Source: Dactylonectria macrodidyma
Lineage: Eukaryota > Ascomycota > Sordariomycetes > Hypocreales > Nectriaceae
Length of the DNA stretch: 64,000 nt
NCBI GenBank assembly: GCA_020744425.1
Contig: JAGMUV010000003.1
Span: 4,092,001-4,156,000 of the forward strand
Reading direction: 5' to 3'
The position numbers and the translations under genes were made by a program. A model generated the notes under the pieces. It was not told where the DNA came from. It did no database searches and was given only the letters and a program-made list of their open reading frames with translations. Every line of letters starts with the position of its first letter. Position 1 is the first letter of the stretch. Shown here piece by piece: positions 11,738 to 21,319 of the stretch.

Positions 11738-12497
11738 ATGGCTGACCAGAGGCACCTGGTCTTTCTGCGTCTTTTGCAACTCTTTTGTCAGCCACACGAC
11801 ATGTCAACTCTTTGAGGAACCAGACAACCAGCCCCTGTTGCCCGACCTCCCTCAGCAGCACGGCTCTCATCAGCAGCAAGTTGTGCCAACTGCTGATCCC
11901 CGTCAATTACAAGTGGTTCCAGAGTCGACTTCTCAACAGTGGGATTATTCTTCCTTTTCATCGTCATCATCACCATCATCTTCGTTGTCGCCGGCTGCTT
12001 GCTCCCCCAACTCCGCGCACGATGTACCATCAACCTTGGTGTCAACTCCGCCGTCAGCCTCACCGCCGACTCCGGGTTCTCGTTCGCCTACCTTTGCGCA
12101 GGCGTCTCTCTCTCCGCTGCCGGAACATGTCATGCCCGCCGCTCCCCCCAACCGCCAAGTTTCAAGGACACCAATCAAGGAACGATACCAGTGCGAGCTT
12201 GGCTGCAAAGACGTCTCCTTCCGCCGGCCTCGGGAACTCAAACGGCACTACAAAGGTCGCAAACATTATTCTCCGTCGTCGCAGGCCCTATTCCAATGCG
12301 TCTGCGGCAAGGGCGATGAACGCCGCGACAACCACAAGCGACACGTTGGAACCTGCAAGCGGCCCGCGCAACAGTTGTTTAGGTGCGATCGCGGCCACAC
12401 TGGGTCGGACAGGGACAGATGGCTGGCACATCTGGACTGTCCGCCTTGCAAGCCGCCCGTCGGTGCAGCGCCGGGTCCTCGGCATCCAACGATATGA
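11738..12497 (+). CDS. C2H2-like zinc-finger protein (5' end unresolved)
   Basis: A frame open from about 11424 to 12497 encodes a Ser/Pro/Gln-rich region and then three C-terminal zinc-finger-like units: CELGC...LKRHYKGRKH, CVCGKGDERRDNHKRHVGTC, and CDRGH...WLAHLDCPPC. Spacing is irregular, as in degenerate fungal C2H2 proteins. The frame has no ATG before 12132, so the true start needs an upstream exon in another frame. The ATG at 11738 has a good context and is used here only as a placeholder; a frame change by splicing would be needed. A minimal protein from 12132 would be 121 residues and still contain all fingers. Likely a nuclear DNA-binding protein. Confidence 0.6.
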
Positions 12498-13046
12498 TGA
12501 TGATGGTGATTTCGATGATGGATGAATACCTCCACTAGCCATTGGAAACTCGTGTGGCAAGTGACAGAAGAGGTTTTACGGCTCGCCCCTTACATTGGAA
12601 GACACATCAAACCGGCAACGGACAATTTTTCTGTATTACTACTACATTTTTCACACCTTATAATTGCATATACGCCTTGTAATTACGTACACCCCTTTTA
12701 CACCTGTTACACCTATTACACATGCTTGGATGCTATTCCTCTTTAGCTGGCAGGGAGTTCCCTGCCACCAAGAATGGCTTAGCCCCAACTTCATGTATGA
12801 ACGCGTCGACCGCAGCCTTCCTCCGGCTTTCAGAGGTCTAATTTTTTTTTTCATGGAATAGAAGCGAAGGAAATACTGGGGCGAGCCGTTGCAAATGTTC
12901 TAATACCAAACAATGATTGATCAGGGAGTTTGGCGGGACTCAGGAGGGATAGGTTAGGGAGTTTGACGGAACTACGAAAGGATGGGTGAATGGATGTGTG
13001 ACTGGTCGATGGTTGTGGATATTTGTCAATCGGATGACTGCTTCAC
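12498..13046. other. Gene-free AT-rich region
   Basis: About 550 bases after the zinc-finger gene, with short ACACC/TTACACC runs near 12690-12725 and GGGTTGG-like words from about 13000. No gene recognised. Confidence 0.45.
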
Positions 13047-13204
13047 AATGGGTTGGTTGGGTTGGGTAGAACTTACTACTTTCATTTTTTGTTTTTAGAA
13101 TGGGTTGGTTTTGGGAAACAATGGGTTGGTTGGGTTGGGTAGAACTTACTACTTTCATTTTTTGTTTTTAGAATGGGTTGGTTTTGGGAAACAATGGGTT
13201 GGTT
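13047..13204. repeat. 73-bp tandem duplication, GGGTTGGTT-rich
   Basis: Two identical 73-base units (13047-13119 and 13120-13192) followed by a 12-base partial third copy (13193-13204) and two more ATGGGTTGGTT words. Each unit contains AATGGGTTGGTTGGGTTGGG and a second AATGGGTTGG half. The copies show no base differences, so the duplication is recent or kept homogeneous. Confidence 0.9.
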
Positions 13205-13667
13205 AAAAAAATAATGGGTTGGTTAGGTAAAAAAAAAGTTACTTTTGTTAATTACTTTTTATTTTTTATTTTTTTTATTTTTTTTTAACAAAAAAAAAGT
13301 GAATTATTCTTCATGTCAGCCTTTTGCCCTTGCAATCTCGTGATGTCATTACAAAATTAAACCATCACGATGAATTCATTCAAGTCCTGGAGCACAACAA
13401 TCCCGTACTGCCTCTGCAACTAGCCGAACGGTCTTACGCACTGGTGGTCCAAAATCTTGACATTTCGGCACTGTTCTGCCCGGAACCGCTTGTCGAATGA
13501 TCGGTTATGCTCTTCAAATATCTTATAGTCGCGTTTTGAGCGCCATCTTGTCGGAGAGTAGATACGCAACAAGACCTGCAAGAGGTGCTGCGCAACTCTA
13601 ACCCGGAACCTAGTCTAGATGAGGCTCGTACTACACGGCAGGTCCAGTGCCGACCGATCTTGGCATT
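13205..13667. repeat. Low-complexity A/T runs and gene-free spacer
   Basis: 13224-13300 is a mix of A and T homopolymer runs, followed by unique sequence without a recognised gene. Confidence 0.5.
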
Positions 13668-14307
13668 TTGAGGCCATTGTCAGCAGCTCGGTGTATGGCT
13701 TGAAACCCCTTGTAGAATTAAGCCAATGAGTGACGTGGCAACGCATCTAACAGAAATTGTACTATGTGATGGAGACAAGGTTTCCTATGTATACTTCTCA
13801 AACGGGCTTGAATGTTTCCGCTTACCAAATTCTTCCAGTTTACGGACCTACTTTTCTAAAACCACTAGCTGAAAGATAGCGGGGTACTTATGGCAAGAAG
13901 CACCAATCATTGGTCTCTTGATTGAGGCCATTCGAACACGCATTGGGCTTCTTCTCACTCGATGCGCAATGTCTCCATGAGGGGAGTTGGGACTAAAATC
14001 TTCCGATCAAGAAAGTGGCAATTCGGATCCAATCATGAGATGACTGCAGTCCTTAGTTGAGGCCATTATGGTTGTCTCGCAGGGAACTAGTAATCTCTCA
14101 GGCCCACTCCTCAGCTTTCAACCACGGCCAACACAGACCTAAAGTACATTGGCGTGAACTATGAAGCAATAGCACCGAATTCGACATTTCTCTCTTTTGT
14201 CTCACTTGTAAGGCGGCCATTTTGCGCTCTAGGGCCAGACTTAGGATCTCATTTGAGGCCATTGTTCGCATCAGGTTTCTGCCAATGGGAAATTAGTTGA
14301 GGCCATT
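13668..14307 (+). promoter_or_regulatory. Five exact copies of TTGAGGCCATT upstream of a small gene
   Basis: Exact 11-base copies at 13668, 13922, 14057, 14253 and 14297, all in the same orientation. The copies at 14057 and 14297 share the longer TTAGTTGAGGCCATT. The last copy is 141 bases before the ATG of the small gene at 14448. This density is far above chance for an 11-mer, and the spacing is irregular, so it is not a tandem repeat. It looks like an array of binding sites for one regulator (inference). Confidence 0.6.
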
Positions 14308-14447
14308 GGGGGCAATACATAAGCATCAGAGAAATAGGCGTCATGTTCCTACTTAAGGTAAAGACTGTCCCTGTTCTTTGTTACAAACTTCTAGACACCA
14401 TTTCGTCCCTAAATTAAGAAGCCTAAAGCAGTCCAGCATATTCCGAG

Positions 14448-14801
14448 ATGCCACAACCAGCAAGAGACACCAACACCCAGCTCGACTCGGCTCGACGAGA
14501 CGTACTGCCTCCATCTTCCACGGCCAAAACCCCAAACACAGAGAGTACTGGCTACATCGCGCTTATCAACAATAACGGTAGGCTCATCCCACCATTGATG
14601 CCAGTCAGCTAACAAGTTGTACCAGGCAACTTCGGGGAAATGTTTTGGTCAAAGACGGCCTTGCCGAAGAACAAGCTCAACTCTCTTGCTGTGGGTGCTA
14701 ATGGTTCAACTACCACCAATGAACTTCTCAACTCAACAACATTTGGATGGTTTGGAAACAGTGCAAAGGCTGCTCACAATACCACCAAAAACGGTGACTA
14801 G
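14448..14801 (+). CDS. Small two-exon gene, function unknown (101 aa)
   Basis: Exon 1 is 14448-14577 and exon 2 is 14626-14801. The 48-nt intron begins GTAGGC, has a GCTAAC branch site 12 bases before its CCAG end, and joins in phase. The product begins MPQPARDTNTQLDS and ends HNTTKNGD. It is rich in Asn, Thr and Ser, has no signal peptide or membrane segment, and contains ALINNNGNFGEMFWSKTALP and a repeated-looking NST/NGST region. No family was recognised. The textbook intron, open phase and motif array upstream argue for a real gene. It could be a development- or stress-induced small protein, but that is a guess. Confidence 0.62.
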
Positions 14802-15702
14802 TGATTGGCTCGTTCATGCCGACAGATGAGAGTCATCGAACAAGATGAAGACAACGGATCATGAGGACGAGATATAGGAGATTTGGCAGAGAACTGAGCC
14901 CATGGCGGCCCCGTCTGTAGTCAAATTCAATTTTGAGACTTGATGTTTTCTTCCACTTGCTCTATCCGTATCAGATGTTACGACGTACCAACATTGCCGC
15001 CTCCAACGGTGCGGAGACGGCGAACAGTTCACTACTCCCAAAGCAAGGTGAATGTATCGGCGGGATGACACAAATGAGAAGAAACTATAATTGCAAGCCA
15101 AGGCACTTGTCAACAGCACTCCTCCTCTAGCACTGATTTCAATGTTGCCTAGGGAACTTAGGGATGGTTGCGTCGACTCAGGTGTCGGCCACCCGCCCCA
15201 CCAAGACTGATCCTGTTCGGAGAAATGTCTAACTAGGTACCACCAATAAAGCTGCCTTGTGACGAAAAGACGATGCATGCAAGACAGGCTTCCCCAGATT
15301 GCGGGGAAGATTCCACCCCCACATGTCTTCCAGTGTCAAGGTCTGAATCGACGTCACTGGCCATATCTAGTCTTGAGATTAACTGACCATGTGATCGGGG
15401 AGCCATCGCAGATGCATCACGGACGAGAAGGGCGTCATTTATGTTATCAAGACTCAATGAAATTGTTTTCTATGTCCGTGTATATCCATCTAATTTTGAA
15501 CGCCCTCGGATGATTCCTTCTACCGATAGCCCATAGCCCATACATCTCTACATTACAGTAATGTACACACAGAATGTGAACGCAGTGCTCGCTAGCCGCT
15601 AAAGCAAAACCAAGCAATAACCGTACATGCCAAATAATAGAAGTACAAGCCGCCGTCGTTTCCCATAGCCAATACAAAATACTGAAACAAAACAAATACA
15701 AA
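14802..15702. other. Gene-free region
   Basis: About 900 bases between the small gene and the 3' end of the next minus-strand gene. A 139-codon minus-strand frame at 14859-15278 has no family features and was not called. Confidence 0.4.
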
Positions 15703-16791
15703 TCAACCAAGGTTCGTCAGACCCATGCCGGGTGAGGCGGGTCGTTCAAGTTCGAGTCGCTTCATGGCGGCGGCGAGGGTCGTCTTGGTGACGGCTCCAC
15801 CAGTCGAGGGATGTCGCTTGTGAGACATCTTGTGACGCGGGGTGCTCCCGGTGACGCTCATCTTGCGCGGCCGGGTCGGCTTCTCAGGCTTGTCGTCGGG
15901 GGCGAGGATGGACGACATGGACGACGACGTCGAGTGGACCGAGGAGCTGCTCATGTACGACGACGATCGCGACACGGACGAGAAGTTGCTCGGCGAGGCC
16001 GGCGACGTTGGCGATGTCGGAGGCAGCGAGGCCGAGTCGGCGAGCTCGCACAAGATCTCCTGGGCCGATCGCTGCTTGTCCGGCAGTTGGCCGAGGTGTC
16101 GCTGCCACCAGCTCTTGTCGCACTCGGGCAGCGAGAACTCGACGACATCAGCGAGACCTTCTTCGACGCGCTCCATCTTGTCGTCGTCGAGCTTGAGCGG
16201 GAAGTGCTCCGAAGCACACTCAAGCAGAGCAGCCGCATCACAAGCCTCGCGCGACTTTCCCACGACGCTGTCGTGCAAGCTGCAGGCGTCGACCTTAAAG
16301 ACGAACAGGTCGTCACGAGAAATGTACGGCAGCGTGTCCGTGTCGTCGCGCACGAGTCGGGCCGACGTGGGCAGATACGGGCACAGCCAGTCGGGGATGA
16401 GCTTCACCTCCATCTCCCAGCCGCTGGTGTGGCGATAGAAGACGGTGCCAGCCTTCTCAATCAGGGGACTCATGGGATGTCCGACGATTTCCTTCTTGAC
16501 GCGACCGGGCGACGAGGACTTGCTGACAATCAGATCGATGCTCTGTACGCGACATGTTAGCGTCTAAGTGGACCGCGATGGCTTCATTTTGCTTCTTACC
16601 CTAACCCGTCGAGGATCCGACTGCGGAATGTGCTTGCACAGCGCCAAGTCGCCAATCACCGCCAACTGCGTGTTCTCGATGCCGCGCGTGTTCCGAATCA
16701 GGTGAATAATGTGGAAAGTCGCCTGCTCCAACTGGGCCACCGTCAGAGCCGGGGCCCCGACTGGCTTTCTCGGCGAAGAAGCGGCAGTCAT
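15703..16791 (-). CDS. Conserved fungal protein with nucleotidyltransferase-like N-terminus
   Basis: Two exons (16791-16600, 16542-15703) around a 57-nt intron give 343 residues. The first 90 residues contain IGDLALCKHIP followed by RRVRSIDLIV, a pattern like the G-[GS]...D-x-D/E core of small nucleotidyltransferase folds, though only one clear Asp is kept, so activity is doubtful. Residues 220-280 are a Ser/Thr/Pro-rich low-complexity tail, and the C-terminus is basic. I know related fungal proteins only as hypothetical. The product is probably cytosolic or nuclear. An ATG at 16791 is the first in-frame Met; the frame above it opens only with a TTG. Confidence 0.75.
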
Positions 16792-17648
16792 TGTCAAGGG
16801 CTCGAACTTCGGATGATGGCGGACCAGCGGGAGAGGGTTTGATAGACTAAGTTACAGAAATCTAGGTCCCCCGATTTTTGCAGACGCGTTTCACTCTTAT
16901 ATTCCAGGCTGGCTGTACGAAAGAAAATCTTTTTACCAGCGTATATTGCCGAGCATAAGCAACGTCGACACCCAAACATGCCCAACTGGGTGTCAATCTG
17001 GCACTCATTCCGGGGCTGGTGGCCAATCAGGAAGGCGTCGTACCTGGATTTAATCTTAACCCTCAGGGATGATCCCGGCGTGTTTTCGTGCCCAATCGTT
17101 TCGGGTTTCCCGCCATCAACAAACAAATTTAGCGACGTCACCGGCATGGGGAAATGGATGCTAAATCCTGTTGAGAAAAGTGTTAGATGGGGTATTCAGA
17201 GAGATCTAAGATGTTCAGGCTCGAACGCAACCCCGGCAACCTCATCCAGCACCTCGCAGCCTGAACCAGTTCTCAACGCAAAGGTATGAACAACATTACC
17301 TATTGCCGTTGCTGGTCCGCCCATCTCATCACCCCTGCCAGCGCATGACTGCGTCCTTGTTTACAGCACGCACCTTTCTTTTGCATTCCATTCCTCCGAC
17401 TGGGGCTGTGTGCCTCGCCCTGTAAATTAGCACACACACACAACCAAAAAAGACCCCTAAAGCAGCTGTCAAAGCTTTTGGTCTGAAATGACGGTGTGAC
17501 AGTGGCGTTTTTGGTAGCGTCGGCTTTCTTTGTGTCAGGCATGTGAAGCCCAACGACAGGCTACAGGTTTGAGTCATAACGGATTGGCCAAGGCCGAAAA
17601 TTCCCCCGAATGTGTTCAGAAAAAAAGAAATACGGTACACATGAGCAA
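16792..17648. other. Intergenic region
   Basis: About 860 bases holding the promoter of the preceding gene and the 3' side of the HET gene, with a short (AC)n run near 17430. No gene recognised. Confidence 0.4.
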
Positions 17649-18626
17649 TCATTTGAACGACACTCTTGCCACCTCGTCGTATACCTCCTTGACCGACATG
17701 TTGTAATCGAGCTTGAAATCCTCCCAATCGTACAAGTGGTCGATCAATCCCCAGAGACCGAAGATTTTATCTCGGGGATCTAGACACTGCTTGTACCTCA
17801 TACTGTGAGCGAGATCTAGAAGATCTGGGGCGGCCCGCTCACACTTACCCCAGCTCTTGCTAAAATGATCCATGTCCTGGAAATCCAACATCTCCAGTAA
17901 CGGTCGCATGTCCACCACATCGAACCCCAATTGCGTCCATTCCGGTAGTATCTCTGCGAATTTGATCATCCGAACGAAACGCCGCACAATGATAAAGTTG
18001 GTTGACTCCCACTCGACACAGTCACTTCCGCACATGAGAACTGCACGTTGAGATCGCCCAACTTCCTGTACAACCCACATTCTTTTAAACCATGGCCTGC
18101 TCATTACATCCTGGAGTCCTTGAAGCACGAGCGACTGGGGTTTGGTCTGCCACAGGGGCAAAGTCTGAGGGCGCTCCTCGTGGGCAAAGTAGCGTAGCAT
18201 CTCCATCCCCATCGAGCTGTTTGGCGTGGCAAGCCCTAGCCAAATTAGAACACAGTCCGCCTGGTGATAGATGCTCCCCATTTTAGCCACTTGTTGGTTC
18301 CGTTCAAGGACATCTCCTTGGTTGATGCAGATGTAGTCTACCCAGAGGATTCTAGGCTTATCTCGGTGACGAAGGCGTCGGAGCGCAGCGTCGAGTGATT
18401 TCGTCACCTTGATGGTTCGGTCGTCAACGAGAATAGTAGTAGAGTCCCCAAGATCGCCCCAGACATAGGACAAAGCTTCATAAGCTCTGTAGTTTTTCCC
18501 ATAACGTCCCCATGATCCAGTGTGTTCAACATTGCCAGATACAAGGTCTGTATCTAAACCAGGGTGTAAAACAAACAACCGAATTTGATTACTGTCAAGG
18601 GGGAGATATTCAAATTGTTCCCCATG
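17649..18626 (-). CDS. HET-domain protein, short; 5' end unresolved
   Basis: The frame carries a clear heterokaryon-incompatibility domain: the start EYLPLDSNQIRLFVLHPG, then ALSYVWGD, ILWVDYICINQ, RNQQVAKMGSIYHQA and RPWFKRMWVVQEV. No ATG precedes the domain; an in-frame TAG stands just before codon CAT at 18626, where a TAG could also be a splice acceptor, but no upstream exon I tried joins in phase. The product stops after about 326 residues, right after the domain, where most HET proteins run 500-800 residues. HET proteins trigger cell death on non-self recognition. This may be a truncated allele or a pseudogene. Confidence 0.7.
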   Translation of the reverse strand, partial: HGEQFEYLPLDSNQIRLFVLHPGLDTDLVSGNVEHTGSWGRYGKNYRAYEALSYVWGDLGDSTTILVDDRTIKVTKSLDAALRRLRHRDKPRILWVDYICINQGDVLERNQQVAKMGSIYHQADCVLIWLGLATPNSSMGMEMLRYFAHEERPQTLPLWQTKPQSLVLQGLQDVMSRPWFKRMWVVQEVGRSQRAVLMCGSDCVEWESTNFIIVRRFVRMIKFAEILPEWTQLGFDVVDMRPLLEMLDFQDMDHFSKSWGKCERAAPDLLDLAHSMRYKQCLDPRDKIFGLWGLIDHLYDWEDFKLDYNMSVKEVYDEVARVSFK

Positions 18627-19720
18627 CTATTGCAGACATCAGCTTCTTACGCTCTAATAAAGGATCAGAAGAAACGAGCGGAGGGTCGTCCATACCGATG
18701 AGGCCGGGGTAGCATGCCTTTGAATGTCATGCGACTTGACGTGAAGCCAGCACCCGAAAGAGAGAAAATAAGACCGAGCGATCGGGAAGCGAAAGCGCAA
18801 TCCGAAATCAGGAAGTTTAAAGCCCCATGCTAAATCAAATACTCTCCAGATGTATGCCGACATGCTCTTCAACTGAAGGTTCAGCGACGCTGAAATTTGA
18901 AACTACACAGGACGTCGTAGCAAAAATCTCAGTCGAATAAGGACCGGGATGATGGTGCTTTGGGATGCAATGGAGGAGTTTTCGTTGGGAAGAAAATCCG
19001 GACATTCATGGTTGTGGGCAATGGGATGGATGCTTGCAGCCGCCAGCCTCGTACTGCTGAGCCAGGCAATCAATCAAAATCCCGGAAGAGTTTAGGCAGC
19101 AGCGTCTCATTGCGAGGCGCACCACACACTATTATTGCTCATTGTTTTTACACATGCATTTTGCATCTCAGAATCTAGCGTTCGCAGATGCAGCAAAAAG
19201 CGGGCTGGGTTGCACCATCGCAGGTCGCGCACACTGATGGCCTACTAGCCATTTCCCACTTGACAATATAATTTCGTTCCTACTACTTCATTCTTTTGCT
19301 CATCCTTTCAGGCGTTTAGTTCAGCGACAGTTAAGTGAGCCAGTGAGTTCAGCATGGCTAGATACAACGCTACTATCTGAGCTAGGTTGTGGAACCGCAG
19401 GTGCTCAGCTTCCAACCTAATAATAAGGTACCATTGAGTACAGTGCAATCACCAGTAGACCTAATAGAAATACCCATCTACTGTTAATATGACTATGATT
19501 CATGAACCCAATGCAACGTTCAGAAAGTGATGGTACGGTCATTTTAGTATGTACCTGTAGCTAATAGTAGCTAAGGCCGAATCACTAGCTAAAGCGATTG
19601 GTCTCAAAAGGTGACTATAAGGGAGATAGCTAGCTGAGCTTTTGCTTGACATCAAACACTGACCTTGTACAAGGGTTAGAACTGGCCATGCAAGAAGAAC
19701 TAGGGCTACATACAGTGTTG
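18627..19720. other. Gene-free region
   Basis: About 1.1 kb between the HET gene and the H3-like gene. A 72-codon minus-strand frame at 18654-18872 could hold the missing HET 5' exon but shows no family content. Nothing else seen. Confidence 0.4.
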
Positions 19721-20277
19721 TCAAATCCCAGGGATGTTGAAAATTCGCTGAATTTGACGCCGCAGGGCAAGATCAGCCGGCATGAGGGTTTCACGCCCAG
19801 CATGGCGAGTGAGAACATATGCGGCTAAAGGAGAGGATTAGTACAAATGATGGATACAAAAGGCTGCTGTGGCTCACCTTTGAACATCTCCGCTATTTTG
19901 GCTTCCGAAATTTGTTGCAGTGTGCAAATAGCAAGTGGTCCAAAGCGTGCGTTGGAGGAAGGACGTATGTCATGGATGATTTCATTGACGAGCCGCTTGA
20001 ACGTAACCTGGGGAATCATGAAAGAATTCGAGGACCGATATCGCTTATTCTTTTTCAAAGGAACCACTAAAATCGTGAGCGGACAGTAGGAAAGAGGAAA
20101 TGGTGACTTACTACCGGGCTTCTAGCGACGGAATCGATGCTTCGGGCGCACCTTGTACGCACGAGGGAGGCGTTTGGCAGCATGAGTGAGTGCATTGCCC
20201 TGCTTCCCAAGTTGTGCTTCATGCTCGGCGTGGGAAGAATCATGGTCAGAGGGTGACTCTGGGGTCACAGATGCCAT
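19721..20277 (-). pseudogene. Divergent histone H3-fold gene (CenH3-like) with in-frame TAG
   Basis: Three exons (20277-20112, 20066-19878, 19824-19721) with introns of 45 and 53 nt close in phase to 153 codons. The product has an unusual 50-residue tail, then KPG, an alpha-N-like KRYRSS, VTFKRLVNEIIHDIRP, ARFGPLAICTLQQISEA, and HAGRETLMPADLALRRQI. These align without gaps in loop 2 to the H3 core (LPFQRLVREIAQDF, HAKRVTIMPKDIQLARRI). Loop 1 is two residues longer than in canonical H3, a CenH3 trait. Codon 52 (20124-20122) is TAG exactly where H3 has the Tyr of RYKPG. All splice sites are intact, so this is a single nonsense change, a sequence error, or an unusual start or splice choice. Confidence 0.72.
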
Positions 20278-21319
20278 CTCTAAGAAATCAACACACGTGG
20301 TGATGAAAGTATCAGAGGCTAGAGGATTTGTCCTGCGAAAAAGGTGTGGCAGGATGATGTGATGGTGAGGGTGTTGGTGGAAAGTGAAGTGGCGGGCACT
20401 TAAGCTTGCTGTAGGAAATAGTGAGTACTAGTGGGTTTAGGCCTAACCCGGCTAGTGGGCTTTGTTACAATGATTCACTGCATCCTGAGAAGAGCGCTGC
20501 TAATACGCAGTAACCATTTTAAATACTCCTTAATTACTTGATTCTTTCATTTTTATTTCCAGGCATCTGTTTGAAAGGGATCAATCCGACCTAGTGTGTT
20601 TGTGGTGCCTGAAGTTGTGAAGCAAAACAATGATAAATTCAGCTTCTACAGGGTAGGCACACTCAAAATGATCGGGGGGGGGGGGGGGGGGGTATGAATC
20701 TAGCAAGCCATTTGTTTCACAAGGAGAAGGTAAATAAAAACTCGCTAAGCCTTGTGAGAACCCACTGCACCGGAGTATCTGACCCGCTTGGTTTTTTTTT
20801 TTTGGGGGGAAATTTAATGTGCTTTAATCACGCGGCTCTTGATGGGTCTCTCTGAACGATCACGTTCCCTAACTCCGTACGCAGCCACCTTCATTAACAA
20901 ATATTTGCCATCCTTCCAAAATCTCTCAAACACCAATCCCTTCTAAGTCGCAGCTTGTTCCAGACTTCCAGCTCTCTGCAAGACGCTCTCTAGGGTAAGA
21001 CAACTTGTCAATAGTTTACGTCGGTGGTGGATCGAACAGCTGGGAATGGAATGGTGGTGGGGAACGGGGGCCGGTTTGCAGCCATTCAAAGTGGTTGCAG
21101 CGGCAGCTAAATCAATAGCGCGCAGATAGTTTGCCTGCGTTCCAGCTGACGATGCTTCTGGACCGAAGGCGCAGCTGGAAGATGGAGTTGGTTGTGAGAC
21201 ACGCGGCATTCTTTTCGTATTTAAATAGAGGGGTTCCTTCGTCTAGGAATGGATCGTTGTGTTTAGATATTCTCACTTTTTTACGGTTTTGATTCCAGCA
21301 TTCCTCTACCCCATTCACC
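20278..21319. other. Intergenic region upstream of the H3-like and DUF2235 genes
   Basis: About 1 kb between divergent genes, including a long G run and a T/G run described separately. No gene recognised. Confidence 0.45.
20674..20692 (+). repeat. 19-base poly-G run
   Basis: Nineteen consecutive G bases; a second block of T followed by G lies at about 20790-20810. It could be a real slippery site or an assembly artefact. Confidence 0.85.

Noticed and set aside
14859..15278. 139-codon minus-strand ORF
   Set aside because: No start context, domain, or composition typical of the real genes; probably chance.
18654..18872. 72-codon minus-strand ORF as the first HET exon
   Set aside because: No donor in it joins in phase with the HET frame, and it has no HET N-terminal features.
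20111..20153. Alternative intron that would remove the TAG of the H3-like gene
   Set aside because: The only in-phase donor close by (GTGCGC) would make a 30-nt intron, too short for fungi; a GTGCGT donor at 41 nt gives the wrong phase and a stop.
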